Assembly: GCF_002379085.1 (NCBI RefSeq)
Contig: NZ_NBZW01000013.1
Coordinates: 61,589-125,588 of the forward strand
DNA length: 64,000 bases
Source: Polaromonas sp. AET17H-212
GTDB taxonomy: Bacteria; Pseudomonadota; Gammaproteobacteria; Burkholderiales; Burkholderiaceae_C
Direction: 5' to 3'
Shown: piece by piece, positions 45,011-53,806 of the stretch
How positions within the stretch are numbered: the stretch's first letter is position 1
How the letters are laid out: every line of letters starts with the position of its first letter
The notes under the pieces: model-generated
Seen by the model: the letters and a program-made list of their open reading frames with translations, nothing else
Databases searched by the model: none
What the model was told of the DNA's origin: nothing
Program-made: the position numbers and the translations under genes

Positions 45011-45790
45011 TCAGCTCCTGACGGAAGTGTTGCCAGCGCTGCGGCTGTCCTGCCAGTGCGCCAGCGCCAGCCAGACCGTGGGCACCAGAACCAGCGCCAG
45101 CGACACCAGCTGCGCAGTTGTGCCTTCGGCCAGGTCCTCGGTGGCGGCATGCCACCAGGCGTTGTCGATGCCGGGGAGCAGCGCCGATTCGGTGAACTCG
45201 TGCAGTGCGTAAATGACCAACTGCACGGCGAACACCATCATGAACCAGGCCGTGACGCGGAAAAACCGGCCCAGGTCCACCGCCTTGCCGTAACGCACCC
45301 AGGCCCCTGCGATCGCCGCGGCCAGAGCGAGGCCGGTCAGCCCGCCCCAGACCATGTAACCCAGCTCGGCGCTGGAGGCCAGCGAGGCCAGCATGGTTGC
45401 GGTTTCCACGCCTTCGCGTCCGACCATGAACAGCGTGAAGCCAAACACCGCCAGCCAAGCACGGGAGCCGTCGAGCAGGGTGGCGCGGTCAAGTCGCGCG
45501 TTGATTTCCCGGCCCAAGGTCTTGCCGGCTTTCATCATGTGCACCACACACCAGAGCACCGTCGCTGCGGCGAGCAGGGCCATGACACCCTCGGCCGTGG
45601 GGGACATGGCGCCGATGCGCGACAGCGTATAGCCCAGCAGCAGTGACAACAAGACGGCCACGGCCAGGCCGCTGCGAATCGCTCCCAGCAAATGGAGCCG
45701 GCCGGTGCGGCGCAAATACAGCGTGGCAATGGCCACCACCAGCAGGGCTTCGAGGCCCTCACGAAAAGCGATCAGCAGGGTTTGAAACAT
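45011..45790 (-). CDS. FTR1-family iron permease
   Basis: A 259-residue inner membrane protein with seven helices and the two iron-binding REGxE motifs: REGLE at 10-14 and REGVE at 125-129. It would carry iron across the inner membrane. FTR1 proteins usually pair with a ferroxidase or with EfeO/EfeB; here it instead ends a six-gene operon starting with a siderophore receptor and containing a PepSY reductase-like protein. Three bases separate it from the DUF3325 gene. Confidence 0.92.
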   Translation of the reverse strand: MFQTLLIAFREGLEALLVVAIATLYLRRTGRLHLLGAIRSGLAVAVLLSLLLGYTLSRIGAMSPTAEGVMALLAAATVLWCVVHMMKAGKTLGREINARLDRATLLDGSRAWLAVFGFTLFMVGREGVETATMLASLASSAELGYMVWGGLTGLALAAAIAGAWVRYGKAVDLGRFFRVTAWFMMVFAVQLVIYALHEFTESALLPGIDNAWWHAATEDLAEGTTAQLVSLALVLVPTVWLALAHWQDSRSAGNTSVRS

Positions 45791-45793
45791 GGT

Positions 45794-46147
45794 TTAACTC
45801 CTAGAGGTTGAGGCGGATGGACGTTGAAAAACTATTCGTGCCGCGCCAGCCAGCGGGCGCAGCCACTGCGGCCGCCAGGTCAGCGTGAGCGCCACGGCCA
45901 GGGCGGCGGCGGACAGCAGCAGCAGCCACAACAGGCTGCCGAAGCTGGCCCCCTGGCTGGCGATGCAGGCTGGCAGGCCCAGGCCGGTTGCTATAAAAGC
46001 TGTAGCTCGTTGCGCCCGGATATCCAGGGCTGCAGGCCTGTTTGATATAAAAATGCGATCCCGATGGCGCTCCTGGCTGAGCGCCAGCAACGCCATGCCG
46101 AGCAGCAGAACCACCCCGGCGGCCAGCATCAGCAGTACTTCACGCAT
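45794..46147 (-). CDS. DUF3325-like small membrane protein
   Basis: A 117-residue protein with an N-terminal membrane helix (about 4-23) and further helices near 49-85. Proteins of this type accompany PepSY and DUF3649 genes in iron uptake clusters, but no function is established. A dispersed repeat lies in frame (encoding AALDIRAQRATAFIATG), between the first and second helices. It overlaps the PepSY gene by eight bases and precedes the permease gene. Confidence 0.75.
   Translation of the reverse strand: MREVLLMLAAGVVLLLGMALLALSQERHRDRIFISNRPAALDIRAQRATAFIATGLGLPACIASQGASFGSLLWLLLLSAAALAVALTLTWRPQWLRPLAGAARIVFQRPSASTSRS
45990..46040 (+). repeat. Dispersed two-hairpin repeat, copy 12, inside the DUF3325 gene
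   Basis: GCTATAAAAGCTGTAGC, then TCGTTGCGCCCGG, then CAGGGCTGCAGGCC. It is read antisense by the gene without a stop. Confidence 0.85.
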
Positions 46148-47747
46148 GGCTGGTGGTGTTGCGGTTCTTCAAGGCGGCGGGCAGCTCGGCGGCAGCGGCC
46201 GGCGCGCGCGCTGCACTGAGCGCCTTGCGGGTCAGGTGACGCGCCGTGACAAACGCCAGGCCGGCCATCGCCAGAAGCAGCAGGTCCATGCCGGCCACCG
46301 CCCACAGCCCCCGGCCCAGCGTGTGGGCCAGGTGGTCACCGGTGCTGACCCAGTTCAGCAGCACGGCCAGCAGGGCCAGTAGGGCCACGGCCCAGGCTTG
46401 TTCGCGCCAGGCGGCGCGGCCGCGCAGGGCGGCGTGGGCCAGGGTCGTCAGCCAGGCCAGGTAAAAGGCCCAGACTTCGACTTCTCCGCGGCTCCAGCCG
46501 GCCAGCGACGCATCGGCCGGCAACAGCCGGTTGACTGCAAAAAACACCAGCGTGGCCATGATGATGCCGGGCACGCTGGTCACAGTGAGCGCCTCCACCA
46601 CCCGCACACCGGCCAGCCCTTTTTTCGCATGGCTGGCGCGCCGGCCCTCAAGCCAGAACAGGCTGCCGGTGGCAATCAGCACGCAGCCGGACAAGCCGGC
46701 CAGGAAGTAGAGCCAGCGCAGGGTCCAGTGGTCGAACTGGATGAAATGCAGGCCGCTGATAAAACGCTGCACCGTCATCACCGGCGCGGCCTCGAAGCTG
46801 CGCAGCACGGTGCCCGTGGCTGCGTCGAGGTAGAGCTGGTCGAGGTTCATGGTCACCCTGTCGGCATAACCGCGGCGCAGCTCGACATAACTGTTGGCGT
46901 CGCCCGGGTGCCAGACACGCACGAAGCTGGCCCGGCCGCCTTGCCACTGCTGCTCCGCTTTCGCCAGCATGGCGTCAAGCGACGCCAGCGGCTGGCCCGG
47001 TGTATTCGCCTTGGGCCGGCGGTATTGGCCGAAGCCCTCGGCGGAAAAAGCCTGCTGCGGAGCCTTGGCCTGCGCATAAGCTGCGTGGTAAGCGCTCGGC
47101 CAGTAGATGGTGAACAGGATCACGATGCCCGACAGCGCAGTGGCAAAGTGAAACGGCAGGGCCAGCACGCCGGTCAGGTTGTGCAGGTCCAGGCTGGCGC
47201 GCTGCAGGCGCTTTTTGGGCCGGAACAAAAAGAAGTCTGCAAAAATCTTGCGGTGGATGATGACGCCGCTGACGATCAGCAGCAGCATCGCCATGCCGGC
47301 CAACCCCACCAGCCAGTAACCCAGGTCCAGCCACTTGATGTGCAGGCGGTAGTGGAAGGGGAAGATGAAGCCGCTGCCTGCGAGCGTGTCGGTTTGTTCA
47401 AGCAGTGCGCCGGTCTGCGGGTGCAGGTAGCGCCGCTCAACGCGTTTGCTGCCTTCGTCGCGCCAGCCCAGCTCCACCATCGGCACCCGTTCGCTGGGCA
47501 GGCGGATGAACCACTGCGAGGAGCCTTTGGTTAGACGTCTGGCTTGCTCGCTGATGGCGCCGTCCAGCCTGACAGGCGCCGCGGCGGTGACCGGCGCGAG
47601 CCGCGTGCCCGGCATCATCCAGCGGTCAATTTCGCGGTCGAACACGCTGAGTGAGCCCATCCAGAAGATGGCGAACAGGACGCTGCCGATCACCACCCCG
47701 GCCCAGGTGTGCAGCCAGGCCATGGATTTGCGGAAGGTGGTCTCCAT
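46140..47747 (-). CDS. PepSY-domain membrane protein (ferric siderophore reductase-like)
   Basis: A 535-residue protein with a first membrane helix near 12-32, a large periplasmic PepSY region, then helices near 150-175, 200-225, 350-370 and three or four near the C-terminus. Members of the PepSY_TM family (PiuB, FsrB type) sit beside siderophore receptors, and some reduce ferric siderophores. Conserved His residues in the helices (LDLHNLTGVLALPFHF, LHFIQFDHWTLRWLYF) are candidate heme ligands. It is fourth in the receptor-to-permease operon. Confidence 0.85.
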   Translation of the reverse strand: METTFRKSMAWLHTWAGVVIGSVLFAIFWMGSLSVFDREIDRWMMPGTRLAPVTAAAPVRLDGAISEQARRLTKGSSQWFIRLPSERVPMVELGWRDEGSKRVERRYLHPQTGALLEQTDTLAGSGFIFPFHYRLHIKWLDLGYWLVGLAGMAMLLLIVSGVIIHRKIFADFFLFRPKKRLQRASLDLHNLTGVLALPFHFATALSGIVILFTIYWPSAYHAAYAQAKAPQQAFSAEGFGQYRRPKANTPGQPLASLDAMLAKAEQQWQGGRASFVRVWHPGDANSYVELRRGYADRVTMNLDQLYLDAATGTVLRSFEAAPVMTVQRFISGLHFIQFDHWTLRWLYFLAGLSGCVLIATGSLFWLEGRRASHAKKGLAGVRVVEALTVTSVPGIIMATLVFFAVNRLLPADASLAGWSRGEVEVWAFYLAWLTTLAHAALRGRAAWREQAWAVALLALLAVLLNWVSTGDHLAHTLGRGLWAVAGMDLLLLAMAGLAFVTARHLTRKALSAARAPAAAAELPAALKNRNTTSHA

Positions 47748-47759
47748 CGCTGAACTCCT

Positions 47760-48125
47760 TTAGCGAAGCAACTGAAGCCAGCCCCAGGTCAGCATATAGG
47801 TCAGCGCTGTGGCGCCCGCCAGCACGGCCCACAGGCGCGTGAGGCTGCGCACGCTGAAGGCCCACAGCAAGACCAGCAGGTAGACCAGAAAGCCGGACAT
47901 CGACGCGCTCACGACGGCCTCGCTGCGCGACAGGCCGGCGTACACCAGCGCAACGGTCAGCAGCGCCACCAGCGCCGCGGTGAAGGCGTAGCCGCCGAGC
48001 AGCGCGCCGGCAACACGTTGCAAAATCCTGAGCCAGGCCAGACTTGCTATTGATTCAATAGCTGCTTGCGCCCGATGTATAAGGGCTGCAGCTTGATTTG
48101 TCTCCATATTCCGGCTTGATCGCAT
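47760..48125 (-). CDS. DUF3649-like small membrane protein
   Basis: A 121-residue protein with three membrane helices. Its position between a DUF4198 gene and a PepSY gene in an iron operon matches the DUF3649 family; no activity is known. The N-terminal 30 residues contain a dispersed repeat in frame (NQAAALIHRAQAAIESIASLA), so the original start may have been near residue 28. ATG 48125 is used here, and METNQ at 48107 is possible. Confidence 0.75.
   Translation of the reverse strand: MRSSRNMETNQAAALIHRAQAAIESIASLAWLRILQRVAGALLGGYAFTAALVALLTVALVYAGLSRSEAVVSASMSGFLVYLLVLLWAFSVRSLTRLWAVLAGATALTYMLTWGWLQLLR
48046..48100 (+). repeat. Dispersed two-hairpin repeat, copy 13, inside the DUF3649 gene (best copy)
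   Basis: Perfect arms GCTATTGATTCAATAGC, then TGCTTGCGCCCG, ATGTAT and AAGGGCTGCAGC. It is closest to the consensus. It is read antisense through the N-terminal coding region. Confidence 0.9.
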
Positions 48126-48142
48126 GGCGGGCCCCGACTTTG

Positions 48143-48880
48143 TCAGTTCTTGTTCGGTGACGCCGGCGGCGCTGCGGGCAGTGCCGGCAAACCGCGGTGC
48201 TGCATCGTCGTGAGCGAGGTGACGTAACTGGCGCGGTCGTACTGCTCGCCGGCGCGCTCGCCGGCGCCGCCGGTGTGTTTAAGCTCCAGCACGTAGCGGC
48301 CCTTCCACGGCAGCTTCACGGTGAGCTTGCCCTGTTCGTCGGCACGGTGTTCCTGCGTCCAGCCCGAAGGCGTGGCCACGGCCACTTTTGCTTTGGGCAG
48401 GGGCTGGCCCATGTAGAAAGCCTGCACCTCCATGCCATCCTTGCCCGGCTGGCCGGTAGGCACCAGGTCCAGCGTCAGCTTGGGCTCCAGCCGGCCATGG
48501 CCCGTCACCAGCCGGGCGGCGGGCACGTACAGGCTGCGGACGGTTTTGTCGCCGTCCTTGCGCTCGGCGATGGGGAAGACGGGCTCCTCGGCCAACAGCG
48601 ACTCACCTTTCGCCGCGCCGGCGGACAGGGCAAAGCCATTGGCCGTCTTGACGGCGTGCAGCGGCTGCATGCCCTGCGCCGACTGCTTGTGCGCCAGCGG
48701 ATTGACAAACCTGTCCAGCCGCCCGGGTGAGGCCTCGCGCAGATTCTCGCCAAACTCGCCGAAGTAGAGTTTGGCGCCCCGGGCGTCTTGCTCGATCCAG
48801 ACTTGGTGGGCGTGGGCCTGGCCGGCAAGTACCAGCACAGCCGTACAAAGCAGATGAAGTTGAAGTTGAAGTGATTTCAT
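48143..48880 (-). CDS. DUF4198-family periplasmic protein
   Basis: A 245-residue protein with a Sec signal peptide (residues 1-24, ending AHA) and an immunoglobulin-like beta-rich fold. It starts HQVWIEQDARGAKLYFGEFGENL, typical of DUF4198/NikK-like proteins that may bind metal ions in the periplasm; the mature N-terminus begins with a His, a possible metal ligand. It is second in the operon after the TonB receptor, 24 bases from it. Confidence 0.8.
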   Translation of the reverse strand: MKSLQLQLHLLCTAVLVLAGQAHAHQVWIEQDARGAKLYFGEFGENLREASPGRLDRFVNPLAHKQSAQGMQPLHAVKTANGFALSAGAAKGESLLAEEPVFPIAERKDGDKTVRSLYVPAARLVTGHGRLEPKLTLDLVPTGQPGKDGMEVQAFYMGQPLPKAKVAVATPSGWTQEHRADEQGKLTVKLPWKGRYVLELKHTGGAGERAGEQYDRASYVTSLTTMQHRGLPALPAAPPASPNKN

Positions 48881-48904
48881 GGCTTGACTCGTGAAAGGGG
48901 GTGC

Positions 48905-51091
48905 TCAGAACTTGACGCGCATGCTCACCTGCAACTCGCGCGGCGCGCCGGGCAAGATCAGGTTGTCGTTGCTGCCGTGGCTGGAGACGATGTATTTCTT
49001 GTCGGTGACGTTTTTCAGGTTCACACCGAATTCATAGCGGCCGGTCCGGTAAATGCCGGCCAGGTCGCCGGTCAGGTAAGCCGGCAGCACGACCAGGTTG
49101 GTCAGCGAGGCGAAACGCTCGCCCATGTAGTTGAGGCCACCGCCCACGCTGAAGCCGTTGCCCAGGTCTTTCATGGCCCAGAAGGAGGCCGAGTGGCGCG
49201 GCGTCAGCGCGGGAACCTTGCCCAGCGAGGGCACCGAAACCACCGGCAGCTGCAGCGAGCTGACACGCGCCACCGACTCCACCATTTCGCCGTCCAGGTA
49301 GGCGTAACCCGCGCTCACGTCCCAGCGGCCCGGCAGGCGGCCGCTGGCCGTGAGTTCCAGCCCGTTGGTGCGCTGCGTACCCACGTTGATTTGCTGGCTG
49401 GGATTGGCCGGGTCGGTGTTCTTGATGTTGCTGCGCTGCAGGTTGAACAGGGCGGCCGTCACGCTGAGCGCGCCGTCCAGGAAACCGAGCTTGCTGCCGA
49501 TCTCGACGTTGCGGGTGATTTCCGGTTCGTTGGCCACGTTGTTGCCGGCCAGGGCAAAGGTCTCGGCCGAGGGCTGGAACGAGCGGCTGTACGAGACGTA
49601 GTGCGACTGCGCATCGGTAGGCTGCCACACCAGGCCGGCGCGTGGGCTGAAGCTGCGGTCGGTGCGGGCCAGCGGCGCGAGCTTGCGCTCGAACGTGGTG
49701 GACTGCTTGAACTCGTCGTAGCGGATGCCTGCCAGCGCCTTCCAGTTTTTCGCCAGCGTGACCTGGTCCTGCAGGTACAGGCCCAGCACGTCCTGCGTGG
49801 TGTTGCTCGGTATGGCGCTGTCGGCCGCCCTGGCGGCCGCGGTGAATGCCGGCACCGACGCCAGGCTCGGGTTGAAGATGGACACGCGTGCCACCGTGCC
49901 GGCCGAGATCGATTCGGCGCGGCGCTTCTGCTGGCCCATTTCCAGGCCGAACAGCCACTCCTGCTTGAATCCGCCCAGCGTGTTCTTGTAGGTGAAGTCG
50001 GTCTGGTTGAACCAGCCCGACTCGTCGCGGAAGACGGCACTGCGGGTCAACCCGATCGTCCGCGCCACCGGGTCCGTGGTGCCGCTGGGCAGGGTGTTGT
50101 AGCGGTCCAGCTCGTAGCTGTAGTAGCGGGTGGTGTTGCGCACGCTGAACGCATCGTTGAAGCTGTGGTTCAGGGTGGCGGTGTAGGTGTCGACCAGGCT
50201 GGTGCTGGTGTCGTCGCGCCGGGCATTGCCCGAGCCGTAGTAGGTGCTGGCAGGTACATCGACCGGGCGGCCGTTGAGCGCCGGGATGCCGAAGTCCGTC
50301 ACGCGCTGGTCGCGCGCCTGGGTGTATTGCAGCAGCAGGGACGTCTGGCCGCTGAGTTTGAGCGCCAGCGAAGGCGCAAAGCTGTAGCGGTCCACGAACT
50401 GCTGGTCGCGGTAGCTGCCGGAGTCTTCGCGCGCCGCGTTCAGGCGGAAGGCCGCTGCTTCGCCCAGCGGCAGGTTCACGTCGGCCTCCACGCGCCTGAG
50501 CTTGTTGCTGCCCAGGATCAACGCTGCCTCGCCCGAGGTCTCGCCGAATTTTGGTTTTTTGGTGATGCGGTTGATCAGGCCGCCCGAGGAGCCCCGGCCG
50601 TACAGCACGGCGGAAGGGCCCTTGAGCACCTCGATGCGCTCGACGTTGGACAGATCGCGAAAGTACAGGGCGTCATCGCGCAGGCCGTCGGAAAACTGGT
50701 CGGCAATCGCCGTGAAGCCGCGGATCATCACCTGGTCGCGCTGGCCGTCGCCATGGCTGGCCGCCACGCCGGGCACGTTGCGCAACGCATCTTCCATGGA
50801 GCGTGCGGCCTGGTCGCGCAGCAGCTGGCCAGGCACCACGTTGACGGTCTGCGGAATGTCGCGCAGCGGCGCGCTGCTTTTGGTGGCGGTGCTGCCGCTG
50901 GACGGGGAGTAGCCCTGTTCGGTGTCGGCACGGATGGTGATGTCCGGCAGGACCTGGGCGCCGACCAGTTGCGCGGCGCACAGCGCGAGCGGGGTGAGGC
51001 TGAATTTTGCTACCAGTTTGGTAGCTGTCGGCGCCCGAAGGACGGTGGCTTGGCGGGTTTTGGACGCAAGGAAACGGGATGGAAAGGACAT
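48905..51091 (-). CDS. TonB-dependent siderophore receptor
   Basis: A 728-residue outer membrane receptor. After the signal sequence come the TonB box region (LPDITIRAD), a plug domain (RDIPQTVNVVPGQLL, MIRGF, VERIEVLKGPSAVLYGRGSSGGLIN) and a 22-strand barrel ending in an aromatic residue (VSMRVKF). The class is the FhuA/FpvA-like catecholate or hydroxamate receptors; the ligand is unknown. The signal sequence is unusual: a dispersed repeat encodes LRAPTATKLVAKF within it. A Fur-like box lies about 90 bases upstream. It is the first gene of the six-gene iron operon. Confidence 0.93.
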   Translation of the reverse strand: MSFPSRFLASKTRQATVLRAPTATKLVAKFSLTPLALCAAQLVGAQVLPDITIRADTEQGYSPSSGSTATKSSAPLRDIPQTVNVVPGQLLRDQAARSMEDALRNVPGVAASHGDGQRDQVMIRGFTAIADQFSDGLRDDALYFRDLSNVERIEVLKGPSAVLYGRGSSGGLINRITKKPKFGETSGEAALILGSNKLRRVEADVNLPLGEAAAFRLNAAREDSGSYRDQQFVDRYSFAPSLALKLSGQTSLLLQYTQARDQRVTDFGIPALNGRPVDVPASTYYGSGNARRDDTSTSLVDTYTATLNHSFNDAFSVRNTTRYYSYELDRYNTLPSGTTDPVARTIGLTRSAVFRDESGWFNQTDFTYKNTLGGFKQEWLFGLEMGQQKRRAESISAGTVARVSIFNPSLASVPAFTAAARAADSAIPSNTTQDVLGLYLQDQVTLAKNWKALAGIRYDEFKQSTTFERKLAPLARTDRSFSPRAGLVWQPTDAQSHYVSYSRSFQPSAETFALAGNNVANEPEITRNVEIGSKLGFLDGALSVTAALFNLQRSNIKNTDPANPSQQINVGTQRTNGLELTASGRLPGRWDVSAGYAYLDGEMVESVARVSSLQLPVVSVPSLGKVPALTPRHSASFWAMKDLGNGFSVGGGLNYMGERFASLTNLVVLPAYLTGDLAGIYRTGRYEFGVNLKNVTDKKYIVSSHGSNDNLILPGAPRELQVSMRVKF
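51009..51053 (+). repeat. Dispersed two-hairpin repeat, copy 14, in the receptor signal sequence
   Basis: GCTACCAGTTTGGTAGC, then TGTCGGCGCCCG. It is read antisense by the receptor gene, before the signal peptide's hydrophobic core. Confidence 0.75.
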
Positions 51092-51110
51092 GTGAAGCAC
51101 GGCTCAGGCA

Positions 51111-51154
51111 GGTTGCTGGCTGGCTTCACATATCCAAGGAGATGTCGGCTGGCG
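51111..51154 (-). repeat. Receptor leader direct repeat, copy 1
   Basis: GGTTGCTGGCTGGCTTCACA, then ATGTCGGCTGGCG. It is repeated about 220 bases away upstream of the relic receptor. The match continues into the region just before each start codon. Confidence 0.85.
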
Positions 51155-51172
51155 ATCTACAAATCCTAACAC

Positions 51173-51192
51173 AATAATGAGAATTATTCGCG
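51173..51192 (-). promoter_or_regulatory. Fur-like box of the TonB receptor operon
   Basis: AATAATGAGAATTATTCGCG closely fits the Fur consensus and lies about 80-100 bases upstream of the receptor start. Confidence 0.78.
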
Positions 51193-51251
51193 TTTGAGAT
51201 CTTGTGTGGCGCTGCCTTTGAGGGGGAAAAACGACAGGCTCGGTGGGCGCG

Positions 51252-51315
51252 TCAGAAATTCAAAGTGGTGCTCAGCGCGAAGCTGCGCGCCGAGAAAAGA
51301 AGAGGGGAGTGACAT
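51252..51315 (-). pseudogene. Collapsed relic of a second TonB-dependent receptor
   Basis: The start region (GTGCTTCAGC then ATGTCACTCCCC) resembles that of the intact receptor (GTGCTTCAC then ATGTCC). Only about 50 bases later comes a typical receptor C-terminus, FSARSFALSTTLNF and stop, in another frame. A duplicated leader (51331-51368) and a Fur-like box precede it. The simplest reading is a tandem receptor paralog that lost nearly its whole reading frame in one internal deletion. Confidence 0.7.
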
Positions 51316-51330
51316 GCTGAAGCACCGGCC

Positions 51331-51368
51331 GGTTGCTGGCTGGCTTCACATGAACATGTCGGCTGGCG
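51331..51368 (-). repeat. Receptor leader direct repeat, copy 2
   Basis: GGTTGCTGGCTGGCTTCACA, then ATGTCGGCTGGCG, 16 bases upstream of the relic's start codon (20 bases in copy 1). Confidence 0.85.
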
Positions 51369-51389
51369 GGGGCTATCGCTTAACCCGTC

Positions 51390-51409
51390 AATGAGGGTGA
51401 TTCTCGTTT
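51390..51409 (-). promoter_or_regulatory. Degenerate Fur-like box upstream of the receptor relic
   Basis: AATGAGGGTGATTCTCG keeps the outer AATGAG and ATTCTC parts of the box found at the intact receptor, at a corresponding position. Confidence 0.5.
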
Positions 51410-51498
51410 TCGGGAGACGCTGGCTGTCATTCGATTCAGCCAGGGCCTTGTCCGGCCATGAAACAAGGCAGCGCTTGCAGCGCTGCGCAGGGTGCTGC

Positions 51499-51975
51499 CT
51501 AGCTGAGTTCGCCCATCTGGCTTTGCAGGTAGTTCTGGATGCCGACCTTGGCCAGCAGCTCGATCTGGGTTTCCAGGAAGTCGATGTGTTCTTCGGTGTC
51601 GTCCAGGATGCCTTGCAGCAGATCGCGCGAGACATAGTCACGCACGCTTTCGCAATGCGCGATGCCGTCCTTGATGGTGGCCTGGGCGCCGGTTTCGGCC
51701 TTCAGGTCACAGGCCAGCGCTTCCGGCACGTCCTCGCCGATCATCAGTTTGCCCAGGTCCTGCAGGTTGGGCAGGCCGTCAAGCATGAAGATGCGGTCCA
51801 TCAGTTTGTCGGCGTGTTTCATCTCGCCGATGGATTCTTCGTATTCCTTCTTGGCCAGCTTGTCCAGGCCCCAGTGCTTGTACATGCGGTAGTGCACGAA
51901 ATACTGGTTGATGGCGGTGAGCTCGTTTTTGAGCTGGGCCTGCAGGTGGGTGATGACTTGTGCGTCGCCTTTCAT
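51499..51975 (-). CDS. bfr: Bacterioferritin
   Basis: A 158-residue ferritin-like subunit; 24 assemble into an iron-storage shell. The dinuclear ferroxidase ligands Glu18, Glu51, His54 and the later EEHIDF Glu/His pair are present, with Tyr25. Met52, the ligand of the inter-subunit heme, follows Glu51 (EMKHADKL), so heme binding is expected. AAGGA precedes the ATG at 51975. It is transcribed alone, next to the receptor relic; its reductase partner bfd is in the same island. Confidence 0.95.
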   Translation of the reverse strand: MKGDAQVITHLQAQLKNELTAINQYFVHYRMYKHWGLDKLAKKEYEESIGEMKHADKLMDRIFMLDGLPNLQDLGKLMIGEDVPEALACDLKAETGAQATIKDGIAHCESVRDYVSRDLLQGILDDTEEHIDFLETQIELLAKVGIQNYLQSQMGELS

Positions 51976-52136
51976 GCTGATTCCTTTTTTAGTTTTGAAT
52001 GCCCTGATTGTCGGCAGGCCGGCGCCATCGGGCAAGAGGAAATGCATAACCCTTCTCGCGCGGTAGGAGCACGAATGGGATTGATAGGCATTCTTCTTTG
52101 CAGCGGGGCGCGGCAGGGTGCCCGCCCCCCGCGCTG

Positions 52137-53708
52137 TCAGGCCGCGGGCGCCGAGGTCCGCATCAGGTGATCAAAAGCGCCGAGGGCCGCCTTGGCACCG
52201 TCGCCGGCCGCAATGATGATCTGCTTGAAGGGCACGGTGGTGGCGTCCCCTGCGGCAAACACGCCGGGCAGCGAGGTCTGGCCTTTGGCGTCAACGATGA
52301 TCTCGCCGTGTTTCGAGAGCTCGACCACGCCCTTGAGCCAGTCGGTGTTGGGCACCAGGCCGATCTGGATGAACACGCCTTCGAGCGGCACGGTTTTCAG
52401 CTCGCCAGTCGCGCGGTTCTTGTAGACCAGGCCGTTGACCTTCTGGTCGCCGGTGATCTCGGTGGTCTGTGCGTTGGTGAACACGTCGACATTTTTCAGG
52501 CTTTTGAGCTTGCGCTGAAGCACGGCATCGGCGCGCAGCGCGGTGTCGTACTCGATCAGCGTCACATGGCCGACGATGCCGGCCAGGTCGATCGCCGCTT
52601 CCACGCCGGAGTTGCCGCCGCCGATGACCGCCACACGTTTGCCCTTGAACAGCGGTCCGTCGCAGTGCGGGCAATAAGCCACGCCCTTGTTCTTGAACTC
52701 CTGCTCGCCGGGCACGTTGATGTTGCGCCAGCGTGCGCCGGTGGAGATGATGACCGTTTTGCTCTTGAGCGAAGCGCCGCTTTCCAGTTGCACTTCAATC
52801 AGGTCCTTGCCGGGTCCGCTATTGGGAATCAGGGCCTTGGCACGCTGCAGGTTCATGATGTCGACGTCGTAGTTGCGCACGTGCTCCTCGAGGGCATGGG
52901 CGAACTTGGGGCCTTCGGTTTCCTTGATCGAGATGAAGTTTTCGATGCCCAGCGTGTCGAGCACCTGGCCGCCAAAACGCTCCGACGCCACGCCGGTGCG
53001 AATGCCCTTGCGCGCGGCGTACACGGCTGCGGCCGCGCCGGCCGGGCCGCCGCCAACGATCAGCACATCAAACGGTGCTTTTTCAGCGATCTTCTTGGCT
53101 TCGCGCTCGACGCCGCTGGTGTCGATTTTTGCGAGGATTTCTTCCAGACTCATGCGGCCGTTGCCGAACATGGTGCCGTTCAGGAAGACGGTGGGCACGC
53201 CCATGATCTCGCGCTCCTTGATCTCGTCCTGAAAGGTGCCGCCTTCGATCATGGTGGTCTTGATGCGCGGGTTCTGCACCGCCATCAGGTTCAGCGCCTG
53301 CACCACGTCGGGGCAGTTGTGGCAGGTCAGCGAGACATAGATTTCAAATTCGAGATCGCGGTCCAGCGCGCGGATCTGGTCGAGCACGGCCTGCTCGACC
53401 TTGGGCGGGTAGCCGCCAATCTGCAGCAGCGCCAGGATCAGCGAGGTGAATTCATGGCCCATGGGCAGGCCGGCAAAACGCGGGCCGTGGTTTTCACCCG
53501 GGCGGTTGACCGAGAAGGAGGGCTTGCGGTGCGGGTCGTCGCGGCTTTCGGTCAGCTTGACCAGTGGCGACGCCTCGGCCACGTCCTTCAGCAGCGACAG
53601 CACTTCGCCCGAGGCCTCGCTGTCGTCCAGTGAAGCGACGATTTCGATGGGGGCGGTGGCGCGTTCGAGGTAGCTTTTCAGTTGGGCTTTGGTGGCATCG
53701 TCGAGCAT
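52137..53708 (-). CDS. ahpF: Alkyl hydroperoxide reductase subunit F
   Basis: A 523-residue flavoprotein that passes electrons from NADH to AhpC. The N-terminal tandem thioredoxin-fold domain has the active-site CHNC (Cys129, Cys132). The C-terminal thioredoxin-reductase-like part has the FAD motif [10 protein letters not shown] near 219, the redox CPHC (Cys346, Cys349), an NADH-binding [10 protein letters not shown] and the terminal FAAGDATT. Full length. It follows ahpC, but a strong hairpin between them may reduce its expression. Confidence 0.95.
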   Translation of the reverse strand: MLDDATKAQLKSYLERATAPIEIVASLDDSEASGEVLSLLKDVAEASPLVKLTESRDDPHRKPSFSVNRPGENHGPRFAGLPMGHEFTSLILALLQIGGYPPKVEQAVLDQIRALDRDLEFEIYVSLTCHNCPDVVQALNLMAVQNPRIKTTMIEGGTFQDEIKEREIMGVPTVFLNGTMFGNGRMSLEEILAKIDTSGVEREAKKIAEKAPFDVLIVGGGPAGAAAAVYAARKGIRTGVASERFGGQVLDTLGIENFISIKETEGPKFAHALEEHVRNYDVDIMNLQRAKALIPNSGPGKDLIEVQLESGASLKSKTVIISTGARWRNINVPGEQEFKNKGVAYCPHCDGPLFKGKRVAVIGGGNSGVEAAIDLAGIVGHVTLIEYDTALRADAVLQRKLKSLKNVDVFTNAQTTEITGDQKVNGLVYKNRATGELKTVPLEGVFIQIGLVPNTDWLKGVVELSKHGEIIVDAKGQTSLPGVFAAGDATTVPFKQIIIAAGDGAKAALGAFDHLMRTSAPAA

Positions 53709-53739
53709 GGCGGACTCACTTTCAATTTCAATGGGGAAC

Positions 53740-53781
53740 AAAAAAGCCCGGGACGGCACACGTGTGTGCCGGGGCCCGGGC
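53740..53781 (-). terminator. Strong hairpin between ahpC and ahpF (terminator or attenuator)
   Basis: The stem GCCCGGG/CCCGGGC encloses GGCACAC/GTGTGCC and is followed by six T on the minus strand. It lies 25 bases after ahpC and 31 before the ahpF start, so it probably sets the AhpC:AhpF ratio. Confidence 0.8.
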
Positions 53782-53806
53782 CTCCGTCAGGAAGGCAGCA
53801 GGGCGC

